From Pseudanabaena sp. (GTDB lineage: Bacteria; Cyanobacteriota; Cyanobacteriia; Pseudanabaenales; Pseudanabaenaceae): a DNA stretch of 48,712 nt. The position numbers and the translations under genes were made by a program. The notes beneath the pieces were generated by a model. That model was not told the origin of the DNA. It saw only the letters and a program-made list of their open reading frames with translations, and searched no databases. Below, piece by piece: positions 36,612 to 44,870 of this stretch (position 1 is its first letter; each line of letters opens with the position of its first letter). The stretch lies in NCBI GenBank assembly GCA_003249035.1, contig QBMK01000005.1:1-48712 (forward strand). The letters run 5' to 3'.

Positions 36612-36647
36612 CAATAAAAAAGCGCTCCTAGGAGCGCTTTTTTATTG
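36612..36647. terminator. bidirectional terminator infB / HEPN-like gene
   Basis: Perfect palindrome: caataaaaaagcgctcc pairs with ggagcgcttttttattg around a ta centre. T-runs exist on both strands, so it can end both convergent genes. Confidence 0.88.
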
Positions 36648-36671
36648 TTTGAAAATATTTTCAGGTAAAAG

Positions 36672-37547
36672 TTATTGATTGATGCCTAATTCTCCCATCA
36701 AATACTGCTGAATTATAGGTTGAGCTTCACCAATGACTTCATTAATTAGATTTACATGGGATAGATTATATCGATCAAATGAATAAAATCCTATCGGAGA
36801 AACTCCCAAAAAGTTTTCTAAGACTTCTTTTAACTCTTGACCTTCAACTTTTCCATGAGCAGCAAAATTTCTAGTATTTCTAAACTTCTTCTCAAGTCCT
36901 TTGTTAGTAAATAATTCCTTTAAACGGTTTCCCGATGTTTTATTGATATATTCATACAAAGAATATAAAGTGACAAAGTGTAAAACTGGATCACTATTTA
37001 AATTCTCAAGACTTAAAAATCTATCAATGTATTCATCGATATTATCTCTTTGAATTTCTAAGACTTCACAAAACTTTTGCAAAAGTATATTTTTGGGAAA
37101 TCCAAGAAATGACATTTCACCAACAACTTTATATATTGTTGCAGCAGGTTGAAATATTTTATTTCTCGTTTCAAAATCTAATACTTCAATATCATAAATA
37201 TTAGATTGATGGCGATTTCTTTCGAACGGTGTATATCTACGCTGGTTACGTAAGTCCGTAAAGGCAAATTGAACACGATTTAGAGATTTTATGAGTATTT
37301 CTAATGGTTTTTCTTTGAAAGCGTCAGTATTAATTTCTTCTTGATAATCTTCAGTTTCACAAAAAAATGCATCAAGTTTTCCTTCCGAACTAAGTCTTAA
37401 TGAAAGCTGGAAATCATCAATCTCAAAAAGTTTTACAAGCCCTTCATTATCTAGCAATGCATCCTTTATACAAAGTTCTCGCAAAATTGAATCAGGAGGT
37501 AAGCCGTAAGAAAGAATGTAGCAATACTTCTTTTTTGGGGTTAGCAT
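36672..37547 (-). CDS. unrecognised protein with a HEPN-like motif
   Basis: This 291-residue soluble protein has no signal peptide and I recognise no family over its length. The C-terminal third is helical and contains RNTRNFAAHGKV: R226 followed by four residues and H231, the RNxxxH pattern of HEPN-domain RNases (as in the ApeA or MAE_28990-like types). It is preceded by the helix DPVLHFVTLYSLYEYINKTSG, as expected for a HEPN bundle. The gene is AT-rich compared with its neighbours and stands alone, which suggests acquisition. An abortive-infection or toxin-like role is a hypothesis only. Confidence 0.7.
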   Translation of the reverse strand: MLTPKKKYCYILSYGLPPDSILRELCIKDALLDNEGLVKLFEIDDFQLSLRLSSEGKLDAFFCETEDYQEEINTDAFKEKPLEILIKSLNRVQFAFTDLRNQRRYTPFERNRHQSNIYDIEVLDFETRNKIFQPAATIYKVVGEMSFLGFPKNILLQKFCEVLEIQRDNIDEYIDRFLSLENLNSDPVLHFVTLYSLYEYINKTSGNRLKELFTNKGLEKKFRNTRNFAAHGKVEGQELKEVLENFLGVSPIGFYSFDRYNLSHVNLINEVIGEAQPIIQQYLMGELGINQ

Positions 37548-37866
37548 TTTAAAATAAATGATTGTTTTTAGGTGTTGGTATTGTTGATATTTTAGACATG
37601 ATCATAACTGAAATAAACATAAAATGTTAGCCGCTAATATTTTGCAGTGATCATTCTATAAAGCTCATCTTAATACAGAGATTCATGTATTGAGATGAGC
37701 GATCGCAATGGCTACTTATATCAAAGTTTACGAGCTCTATGAACAATACATTGCCCCAGAATATTAACGAGAGATCGCCATTAAAGAAAGCTATTAATGA
37801 AAATATTGCTTGATAATTAAAATGGGGCGATCGCACAGTATCCTGTCAAAACTATCTGGTAATTTA
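37548..37866. other. spacer between HEPN-like gene and lipB
   Basis: A hairpin lies at 37663-37700: gctcatcttaataca pairs with tgtattgagatgagc, one wobble. A 19-codon frame at 37708-37767 is too short to support. Nothing else is seen. Confidence 0.45.
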
Positions 37867-38562
37867 TTACAACTTGACTATCTCGTTGATCGCTTGAAAT
37901 TGCATGTCTAAATCAAATATTTTAGAGAAGGTTTGCGTGATCGCCTCTTTCACTTCCTCGTATTTCACATCAAGGGCAAACTGATTTAGATTACAAACTT
38001 GGCAATTGGTTATCCCGCAAGGCACAATGCGATCAAAACCTGATAAGTCCATATTTACATTTAAAGCGAAGCCATGCATGGTGATCCATTGGCTGACTTT
38101 GATGCCAACTTGAGCAATTTTTTGCATTTGACCAGAATTATCGATCCAAACACCTGTTAATCCTTGAATACGCTGTGAAGATACATCAAATCTACCTAGT
38201 GTTTGAATGATTACCTCTTCAAGTTGGCGCAGATACCAATGCAAATCACGCTGATGATAAGCAAGATTTAAAATTGGATAACAAACAAGCTGCCCGATCG
38301 CATGATGGGTAACTTCGCCACCTCGCTCGATTCGATGACATTCAATATTAGGATCATCAAGACTAAATTTTAAAAATTCTAAGCTCGAACCTTGTCCCAG
38401 CGTATAAACGGTAGGATGTTCGACCAGTAATAAAACATCAGGCAAATCTTGCCCCTCACGTCTAGCTTGTTTGCGCTCCTCGACCAATTGCTTTTGCCAT
38501 TGCCATGCAGTGAGATATGGAAGCGGGCGATCGCTTTGATAAAGCAAACAAGTTCGAGTCAT
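37867..38562 (-). CDS. lipB: octanoyltransferase LipB
   Basis: LipB moves octanoyl groups from acyl carrier protein to lipoyl domains, the first step of lipoate synthesis. Motifs: LLVEHPTVYTLGQGS, RGGEVTHHAIGQLVCYPILNL, the lysine in KIAQVGIKV, HGFALNVN, and the catalytic Cys in IVPCGITNCQV. The open frame reaches 38622, but the ATG at 38562 (MTRTCLLYQSDRPLPY) matches the family start and leaves the 38585-38619 hairpin upstream in the leader; this gives 231 residues. Confidence 0.93.
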   Translation of the reverse strand: MTRTCLLYQSDRPLPYLTAWQWQKQLVEERKQARREGQDLPDVLLLVEHPTVYTLGQGSSLEFLKFSLDDPNIECHRIERGGEVTHHAIGQLVCYPILNLAYHQRDLHWYLRQLEEVIIQTLGRFDVSSQRIQGLTGVWIDNSGQMQKIAQVGIKVSQWITMHGFALNVNMDLSGFDRIVPCGITNCQVCNLNQFALDVKYEEVKEAITQTFSKIFDLDMQFQAINEIVKL

Positions 38563-38584
38563 ATCAAAATCCTGAATATCCACA

Positions 38585-38619
38585 AAAGAGCACCATAAAA
38601 CTATTTTATGGTGCTCTTT
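38585..38619. repeat. 16-bp perfect-arm hairpin before lipB
   Basis: Arms aaagagcaccataaaa and ttttatggtgctcttt flank a cta loop. It is 23 bases upstream of the chosen lipB start, so it probably lies in the 5' leader or promoter. Confidence 0.85.
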
Positions 38620-38671
38620 CAATAATTATCTGAAAGCGCAAAGCGTCTTATATCGTTATGCTATGGGGAAC

Positions 38672-38717
38672 ATATCCAAAGACAAAGGCGTTTCGCACCC
38701 CCTTTGTCTTTGGATAT
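38672..38717. repeat. 17-bp perfect-arm hairpin after the FecR gene
   Basis: Arms atatccaaagacaaagg (38672-38688) and complement (38701-38717) flank cgtttcgcaccc. It begins a few bases past the FecR-gene stop on the minus strand and could serve as its terminator, although no U-tract follows. Confidence 0.8.
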
Positions 38718-38721
38718 TAAT

Positions 38722-39837
38722 TTAAAACGGTAAACGAGGAAGACTTGGAATTCCTGGGATTCCTGGGATTCCTGGGATCGAAATTGGGAAGTTAACACCT
38801 GGGAATAGTCCGTTAAATACTGAACGAACTTTATCGATTCCAGGGATTTGGTTAGTAAAGCCCTGAAATAAATTCCCTTTAAGTAATTCCACAAACTCAT
38901 TTTCGGTAAGCTGTTGAATTATTCCTAAGCCGCCGCCCTGATCAACTTCAACTTTCTCGCCAGCCTTCAGAACAACCTCATCTGGTTGCTTAGCAGGTTG
39001 TTTTGAAGGTTGCTCAATTGTGAGTATTGGTTTGCCATTAGCAGGTTGACCTGTTAGAGGTTCAACAGGTCTTCCGTTCTTAGGATTTGGAGGTGTTGGT
39101 GGATTTGGAGGTGTTGCCGTGGGAGGGACTGTGGGAGGAGCTACTGTCGGAGGAACTGTCGTGGGAGGTGCTGTTGTAGGAGGTGGACCAGAAAATTGTT
39201 TAACCTTAGGTGCAGTTGGAGAACTGCCGTTAGTGCCTTGAGGAGAAGGAATAAGTGGTTGGGTAACTGTTGGTTTAGTTGTTGGATTATCAGTGGGTTT
39301 AGTGTCTGTGGTGGGTTCATCATCTGCATCAATTATTGGAGTTGCGTTGCGTGTGACGACAACTTCACCCTCTAACACTTTGACCTCTTGATTACCTGAC
39401 TCATCTACTTCTAATAAATAAGTTGTACCTCTTACACCTGTAGTAATCGAAGAGGAGCAAGCATTAACCGCGCCATTGATTAAAATCGTTCCTCGCTTGA
39501 GTCGAGCGCATTGGCCGATATTCAATACAGAATTAGCCGATAGTCGAGCGACTGCACCAGAGTTAAACAAAAGCGCAGTTCTAGAATTACCCGTGCGGAC
39601 TTGCTGTTTTTGTCTTGCCACATCATTGAGAGATGCTTGCTTATTTTGAATAAAAACTTGATTGCCATCAAGGATTTCCTGAACGGTTGCTTGAGTTGAC
39701 TGAGCAGATGCGGGAGCAAGCTGGGGAGCAGCTAAAGCAAAAATGCACAAACCTGTAAAGAAAAATGCAAGCCGCCTATTGTGAGGCTTTATAACAAATT
39801 TCTGCGAAAATTTCTTGAAAAGGTTCCATAAATACAT
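38722..39837 (-). CDS. exported FecR-domain protein with Pro/Thr-rich linker
   Basis: This 371-residue protein has a signal peptide (about residues 22-45, LAFFFTGLCIFALAAPQLAP then ASAQS). The FecR/LysM-like FecR domain (about 50-165) shows RTALLFNSGAVARLSANSVL and GTRGTTY-like sequence as TTGVRGTTYLLEVDE. A Pro/Thr-rich linker follows (PPTTVPPTVAPPTVPP), then a conserved short stretch, and an IPGIPGIPG repeat near the C-terminus. FecR-domain proteins in cyanobacteria are mostly of unknown function. Here there is no sigma factor partner, so it is unlikely to be a classical FecI/FecR regulator. Confidence 0.8.
   Translation of the reverse strand: MYLWNLFKKFSQKFVIKPHNRRLAFFFTGLCIFALAAPQLAPASAQSTQATVQEILDGNQVFIQNKQASLNDVARQKQQVRTGNSRTALLFNSGAVARLSANSVLNIGQCARLKRGTILINGAVNACSSSITTGVRGTTYLLEVDESGNQEVKVLEGEVVVTRNATPIIDADDEPTTDTKPTDNPTTKPTVTQPLIPSPQGTNGSSPTAPKVKQFSGPPPTTAPPTTVPPTVAPPTVPPTATPPNPPTPPNPKNGRPVEPLTGQPANGKPILTIEQPSKQPAKQPDEVVLKAGEKVEVDQGGGLGIIQQLTENEFVELLKGNLFQGFTNQIPGIDKVRSVFNGLFPGVNFPISIPGIPGIPGIPSLPRLPF
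38753..38779. repeat. 9-bp tandem repeat at the 3' end of the FecR gene
   Basis: The unit ttcctggga is repeated three times in a row and encodes Ile-Pro-Gly on the minus strand. Changes in unit number would stay in frame. Confidence 0.85.
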
Positions 39838-39935
39838 ATGTGATTATTCTCCCTAATTGATCTTGAGAAAGGGTTTAATGAATTGTAAGAATGCGTGCCA
39901 ATTTCTCGATCGCTAATCGCAAAGACAGTTACATT

Positions 39936-40712
39936 ATGCAAAAGGTTTCACTAACATCTGAGGTAATCACTAGTAATGTCGCAATCACTACAAATAAAGT
40001 AAGTTACCAAACTAAATTTCGCACACTTTTGACAGATATTTCGGTAGCGATCGCACAGGGCAGTAAAACAGCGTTAATTGGCGCGACAGGTTCGGGAAAA
40101 ACAACATTTTTACGATTGCTTAATCGTTTAATCGATCCATCGATGGGGATAATTTCGTTACATGGCAAAAATATTCAAGAAATTCCGATTCAAACTTTGC
40201 GGCGACGAGTGTTGCTGGTTCCACAAGAACCTTGCTTATTAGGAATGACTGTTACCGAAGCGATCTCCTATCCACTAAAGTTACAAAATTTTACGCAAAG
40301 CGAAATTGACGCGCGATCGCAAAAATGGCTAAACAAATTGCAACTCGATCATAAATTACTTAATCGCGCAGAGCTGGAGCTGTCGCTTGGACAAAGACAG
40401 TGGGTGGCGATCGCCAGAGCCTTAGTCATGGAGCCAGAAGTATTACTACTCGATGAACCCACATCAGCTTTAGATCGTGGGTTATCGCATTTATTACTAG
40501 ATGTTCTAACTGAGTTAACCCTGCTACCTCAACCTATAACAGTGGTGATGATCAATCATCAGCTTGATTTAGTCCAAACATGGTGCGATCGGCTTATTTG
40601 TCTGCACAAAGGTCAATTAGTCCAAGATACTGCCGCTAGTCTTGTGAATTGGCAGGATATTGATGATTTGTTGAGACGAGATTCTAATCCCCCCAAAACC
40701 GATGAATTTTAA
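39936..40712 (+). CDS. ABC transporter ATP-binding protein, lone ATPase
   Basis: The protein has all ABC ATPase motifs: Walker A GATGSGKTT, Q-loop VPQEP, a signature in the variant form LSLGQRQ instead of LSGGQ, Walker B VLLLDEPTSALD, and the H-loop INHQ. The closest class I can see is small FetA/YbbL-like or phosphate-type ATPases, but no permease gene is adjacent, so the substrate is unknown. The frame is open from 39891; the ATG at 39936 (MQKVSLTSEV) gives 258 residues and is my preference, although the longer start cannot be excluded. Confidence 0.82.
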   Translation: MQKVSLTSEVITSNVAITTNKVSYQTKFRTLLTDISVAIAQGSKTALIGATGSGKTTFLRLLNRLIDPSMGIISLHGKNIQEIPIQTLRRRVLLVPQEPCLLGMTVTEAISYPLKLQNFTQSEIDARSQKWLNKLQLDHKLLNRAELELSLGQRQWVAIARALVMEPEVLLLDEPTSALDRGLSHLLLDVLTELTLLPQPITVVMINHQLDLVQTWCDRLICLHKGQLVQDTAASLVNWQDIDDLLRRDSNPPKTDEF

Positions 40713-40749
40713 GAAGAAAGTGTCGCTAAACACCACTTTTTTTTTAAAC

Positions 40750-41757
40750 TTAGCCAATTTGAAACGTTTGATTTCTTCCTAGCTCTTTTGCTCGATATAG
40801 CGCAAAGTCAGCAGAAGTAAGCAACACTGAAGGATCGGAGTCGTTCGTAGGAACTAAGCACGTTACCCCCATACTCAAAGTCACAAAATGGCTAACTCCT
40901 GAAGCCTCATGGGGAATTGCTAGCTCTTGGAGACCTTGCCGAATAATCTGGGCAATTGCCATAGCACCTTCTATGTCAGTATTCGGCAGCACTAGCACAA
41001 ATTCTTCCCCACCATAACGCGCTGCCAAATCTGCAGGACGATGCACCGATTGCTTAATTAAAAGCGAAACTTTGCGTAGACAATCATCACCAGCCACATG
41101 CCCATAGTTATCGTTATAGTTCTTAAAAAAATCAATATCGCACATGATCAAAGACAATGGTAAGCGCTCTCTTGCTAATCTCTGCCACTCTTGATCTAAA
41201 TACACATCTAAGCAGCGGCGATTTGCAAGTTGAGTTAACCCATCTAAATTAACCAATCGCCCTAATTTTTCATTAGCCTCTTGAAGTAAATTTTCCGCAA
41301 TAATGCGGCTACTAATTTCTTTCTTGAGTCGTTCATTTTGTTCTTGTAGCTGTCTTTGCAATCTCCGTAATGTAAGTTGATTTTCTACTCTTACTAATAC
41401 TTCTGCAATTTGAAATGGCTTAGTGATGTAGTCAACGCCACCTACAGTAAATGCTTGTACTTTATCTAAAACTTCGTCTCGTGCACTAATGAAAATAACA
41501 GGAATATTACAAATGACATCAATTGACTTTAATTGTTCACAGACCTGAAACCCATTCATATTTGGCATATTAATATCTAACAACACCAAGTCAGGCATTT
41601 CAGTTTTCACAGTTGAAACTGCTGCCAAGCTATCACTTACACCAATTACTTCATAACCCCTACGTGTAAACATAGTTATTAGTAAATGCAAGTTATGAGG
41701 CGTATCATCTACTACAAGGATGTACTCTTTTTTTGGCAAGGCTTCAGGCAGTTGCAT
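40750..41757 (-). CDS. response regulator with diguanylate cyclase domain
   Basis: This 335-residue protein has a REC domain (residues 10-130; phosphoacceptor D61 in LLDINMPNMNG, Lys in TKPF), a short coiled-coil linker (about 130-168), and a GGDEF domain with active-site GGEEF at 249-253. The RxxD inhibitory site (R240-D243) lies exactly five residues before it. It should make cyclic di-GMP when phosphorylated and be subject to product inhibition. The sensor kinase is not in the window. It is divergent from the ccm operon, with nearly 450 bases between. Confidence 0.93.
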   Translation of the reverse strand: MQLPEALPKKEYILVVDDTPHNLHLLITMFTRRGYEVIGVSDSLAAVSTVKTEMPDLVLLDINMPNMNGFQVCEQLKSIDVICNIPVIFISARDEVLDKVQAFTVGGVDYITKPFQIAEVLVRVENQLTLRRLQRQLQEQNERLKKEISSRIIAENLLQEANEKLGRLVNLDGLTQLANRRCLDVYLDQEWQRLARERLPLSLIMCDIDFFKNYNDNYGHVAGDDCLRKVSLLIKQSVHRPADLAARYGGEEFVLVLPNTDIEGAMAIAQIIRQGLQELAIPHEASGVSHFVTLSMGVTCLVPTNDSDPSVLLTSADFALYRAKELGRNQTFQIG

Positions 41758-42203
41758 TTTTCTATCTTCAGACCATGGTCATTGTGAACGCAGCATTACA
41801 AAGTTGACACTCATCAATAATTGTCTTTTCAGAACCTAACCACTCCATATCTTAAGGATATCCGAGAACCTTATTGCCCAATAGACTGTATAGATTATAT
41901 TGTCTACGACATCACTGTTGTAACAAGTAAACTTTAAACCATTTGAAGATTAAAACTCCTATTAGGCTAATTTACCCAGCAATTATCATTATATAAATCG
42001 GTTTTGATGAAAGTTCGCCGTCGGCGGACTTTCATCAAAACCGATTTTGGTGTTTCCAGTGCCTCGGTCGCTGGAAACACCAAAATCGGTTTCATAATGA
42101 GAATTGCTGTAACTTACTAGTAATTGCCATATCAGTTAAGATACTGGTTAGTGTTGATTGCTTCTTGCTTCATCATAATTTTTTTTAATCATTGTGTTAG
42201 CTA
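41758..42203. other. divergent spacer upstream of ccmO
   Basis: The 446-base spacer includes the structured element at 41977-42109 and about 95 bases between it and the ccmO start. The promoters of both the GGDEF gene and the carboxysome operon should lie here, but no consensus boxes are clear. No ORF is supported. Confidence 0.5.
41977..42109. repeat. MITE-like three-way-junction element before ccmO
   Basis: Terminal arms cagcaattatcattat (41977-41992) and ataatgagaattgctg (42094-42109) pair with one mismatch. Between them, hairpin 1 (41996-42020 with 42022-42046, one wobble) and hairpin 2 (42038-42059 with 42071-42092, perfect) both use bases 42038-42046, so they compete. No target-site duplication is obvious. 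Confidence 0.85.
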
Positions 42204-42950
42204 ATGTCTAGTAGTGCATCTCAAAGAATCGATCTCTCAGGAAGTGCTTTGGGAATGGTCTCAACTATTAGTTTTCCTGCAATCGTGGGAACCGCTGACA
42301 TGATGCTCAAATCGGCAACCGTGAGACTAGTCGGATATGAAAAAGTTGGTAATGGCTTTTGTACGGCGATCGTGCGTGGTCAGATTACTGATGTCCGTAT
42401 GGCTGTAGAGGCAGGAGCTGAAACTGCTAGGGAATTTGGGCAATTAGTCTCTACGATTGTGATTCCTCGTCCTTATCCAAATTTAGAGAAGATTTTGCCA
42501 ATTAGCACCCGTCTAAGCCAGTTAACCGATGGGAGCTACAGCCGTTTGAGTAATCAGGCGATTGGGCTACTAGAAACTCGCGGTTTCCCAGCAATGGTGG
42601 GAGCTGCTGACATGATGCTGAAGTCGGCAGATGTCCATCTAGCAGGTTATGAAACTATCGGCGCAGGTCTGTGTACTGCGATTATTCGCGGTAACGTCGC
42701 GGATGTAGCGATCGCGATCGAAGCAGGGATGTATGAAGCTGAACGCATTGGTGAGTTTCATACATTGATGATTATTCCTCGCCCTCTTGACGATCTTGAA
42801 GAAACCTTACCAACATCAGAATATTGGATCGAATCACCAATACCTGTAAATATTCCGATGATTGCTTTACAAGAACAAGAAAGAGAATTAGTACAATTAC
42901 CTAATCTAGAGATTGCCGAAGTTGAAACTATTTCGATTGGCGATCGCTAA
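42204..42950 (+). CDS. ccmO: carboxysome shell protein CcmO (tandem BMC)
   Basis: This 248-residue protein contains two BMC domains in tandem (about residues 13-100 and 112-200). Each begins with an ALGMVSTISFPAIVGTADMML / AIGLLETRGFPAMVGAADMML block. CcmO-type proteins form pseudohexameric trimers in the beta-carboxysome shell. A C-terminal tail of about 45 acidic residues ends EVETISIGDR. In many cyanobacteria ccmO is last or detached; here it is first in the cluster, 560 bases ahead of the first ccmK. Confidence 0.93.
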   Translation: MSSSASQRIDLSGSALGMVSTISFPAIVGTADMMLKSATVRLVGYEKVGNGFCTAIVRGQITDVRMAVEAGAETAREFGQLVSTIVIPRPYPNLEKILPISTRLSQLTDGSYSRLSNQAIGLLETRGFPAMVGAADMMLKSADVHLAGYETIGAGLCTAIIRGNVADVAIAIEAGMYEAERIGEFHTLMIIPRPLDDLEETLPTSEYWIESPIPVNIPMIALQEQERELVQLPNLEIAEVETISIGDR

Positions 42951-43510
42951 CCACTCGCAAAAACAAACTATTAGTTTCTTGCTATTTGTTTTAGTTGTGA
43001 ATCCTTGATTGCAAAATAGTGTATCGAGAGAATTTGCAGACCAAACCCTTTCATCCTCAAGGAAATAAGCCCTGATTATATCGACTATTTAGATTTATCA
43101 TGTCGGCTTATATTGTCAAATGTACCGCCACTCGTTATCGTAGATATAAAGATAGAGTTGAATATATTAATATTATTCAATTTCTCTGATTATTCAGATT
43201 TAGAATGGCTATATCCGTAGTAATAAATACTTATATATTATTTTTCAAATAACTATTTAAGTAACTAATTGCAACAAGTCAAAGAATATCTGTAAATTAG
43301 CTGCGAAAAGCTACTTCCAAAAAAGTAGCTGCAAAAGTGCGCCAAGCGTCATCTCATTTTTATTTTGTATTAAAAATTTGAAATTTGATGTTTCAAGCGA
43401 ACCGATCGTAGCTAAGATCAATAGTTGCGCTCGTGCATCTACATCTTTTGATAGATACAACCGCGAGAACTTCAGTTTTTTAGAGATTCGTAAGGATACT
43501 GGCTTAAATT
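42951..43510. other. AT-rich spacer ccmO to ccmK
   Basis: The spacer is AT-rich and without a supported gene. It contains a small hairpin (agctactt/aagtagct, 43309-43330) that could end the ccmO transcript, and must hold any separate promoter for ccmKKLMN. An 82-codon frame at 43378-43626 overlaps ccmK in another frame and is rejected. Confidence 0.5.
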
Positions 43511-43819
43511 ATGCCGATCGCTATTGGAATGATCGAGACCAGAGGCTTCCCCGCAGTTGTAGAAGCGGCAGATGCCATGGTCAAAGCTGCTCGTGTCACC
43601 CTTGTGGGTTACGAGAAAATTGGTAGTGGAAGAGTAACTGTCATCATCAGAGGTGACATCTCTGAGGTGAAAGCATCCATTGCTGCTGGCGTTGACGGTG
43701 CAAATCGGGTTAATGGGGGCGAAGTTGTTTCGACTCACACCATTGCTCGACCACACGAAAACCTAGAATATGTACTACCCATTCGCTATACGCGAGAAGT
43801 AGAACAATTTGCTTTTTAG
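43511..43819 (+). CDS. ccmK: carboxysome shell protein CcmK (first copy)
   Basis: This 102-residue single-BMC protein forms hexamers that tile the flat faces of the beta-carboxysome shell. It starts [20 protein letters not shown] and contains the pore-lining [14 protein letters not shown] and the conserved [14 protein letters not shown]. It ends soon after (EVEQFAF), the short CcmK2-like type. A second copy follows 116 bases downstream. I cannot assign K1 or K2 from sequence alone. Confidence 0.95.
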   Translation: MPIAIGMIETRGFPAVVEAADAMVKAARVTLVGYEKIGSGRVTVIIRGDISEVKASIAAGVDGANRVNGGEVVSTHTIARPHENLEYVLPIRYTREVEQFAF

Positions 43820-43935
43820 ACTTGCTTTAATTTGACTGCTTTGCTTGATTGTCTCAAAAAGACTTTCAAAAAAAAGTATCAAAAGACTGATTTTTCATTA
43901 ATTTCATTATTTATTTTTCTAGGAGAACATGAATT

Positions 43936-44277
43936 ATGGCGATCGCAGTTGGAATGATTGAAACCCTTGGTTTCCCAGCCGTAGTAGAAGCAGCAGATGC
44001 CATGGTCAAGGCAGCTCGCGTAACCTTAGTCGGATACGAAAAGATCGGTAGTGGTCGCGTTACCGTTATCGTTCGTGGTGATGTATCCGAAGTACAAGCT
44101 TCAGTAGCAGCAGGTACTGAGTCCGTCAAGCGTGTAAACGGCGGACAAGTACTTTCCACACATATCATTGCGCGTCCTCACGAAAACCTCGAGTATGTTC
44201 TACCTATTCGCTACACCGAAGAAGTTGAACAGTTCCGTGACAATGTAAACTCCATCCGTCCTATGAACCGTCCATAG
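43936..44277 (+). CDS. ccmK: carboxysome shell protein CcmK (second copy)
   Basis: This 113-residue BMC protein is nearly identical in protein sequence to the preceding one (shared [20 protein letters not shown]), but with silent differences and a C-terminal extension [20 protein letters not shown] at 43921-43926 is a strong ribosome-binding site about nine bases before the ATG. The two probably co-assemble in the shell. The extension resembles CcmK1 more than CcmK2. Confidence 0.95.
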   Translation: MAIAVGMIETLGFPAVVEAADAMVKAARVTLVGYEKIGSGRVTVIVRGDVSEVQASVAAGTESVKRVNGGQVLSTHIIARPHENLEYVLPIRYTEEVEQFRDNVNSIRPMNRP

Positions 44278-44380
44278 TTAGGACTTAACTAGCGCGATCG
44301 CCTGTCGCTTTGGTTTGTTGCCGATTTAGTTTAGCGATTGACTTTTTTGCTTTCACATCTGTCCACGTACTTATAACAAT

Positions 44381-44689
44381 ATGCAAATCGCTAAAGTTTA
44401 CGGTACGGTCGTCAGTACCTACAAAGAGTCCAATTTGTCTGGGACGAAGTTTCTGCTTTTGCAACTTGTTGATCTGCAAGGGCAGCTACTTCCAGATTAT
44501 GAAGTTGCTACTGATACTGTTGGTGCTGGCGTAGATGAGTGGGTGCTATTTACCCGCGGTAGTGGCGCAAGACAAGTGCGAGACAGTGAAAATCGCCCAA
44601 TTGATGCAGCAGTTATAGCCATCATTGACACAGTTAGCTTAAGCGATCGCACTCTCTATAGCAAAAAATACAATGAGAGAATGCAATAG
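44381..44689 (+). CDS. ccmL: carboxysome vertex protein CcmL
   Basis: This 102-residue EutN/CcmL-family protein forms pentamers that cap the vertices of the carboxysome. It starts MQIAKVYGTVVSTYKESNLSG and contains KFLLLQLVDLQG and the loop GAGVDEWVLFTRGSGARQV, all typical. It lies about 100 bases after ccmK and about 180 before the ccmM start, in the usual K-L-M-N order. Confidence 0.95.
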   Translation: MQIAKVYGTVVSTYKESNLSGTKFLLLQLVDLQGQLLPDYEVATDTVGAGVDEWVLFTRGSGARQVRDSENRPIDAAVIAIIDTVSLSDRTLYSKKYNERMQ

Positions 44690-44870
44690 TGACATTTATT
44701 AATTATTTGTTAATAAGTATTTATCACTAAAGATTTGGCAATCAGCGCTAGTAAAGAATAGTTCTCCGATGTTGTAGCTTAAGTTGTTATTTGGAGGAGC
44801 GCTTTTAAGTTCCTATACTCTCGATTTTGATAATCAAGATATAGGTAAAGCTTACAAGTGCAGATTCACT

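Noticed and set aside
43378-43626. 82-codon frame overlapping the first ccmK
   Set aside because: It is the +1 shadow of ccmK; the BMC frame is unmistakable.
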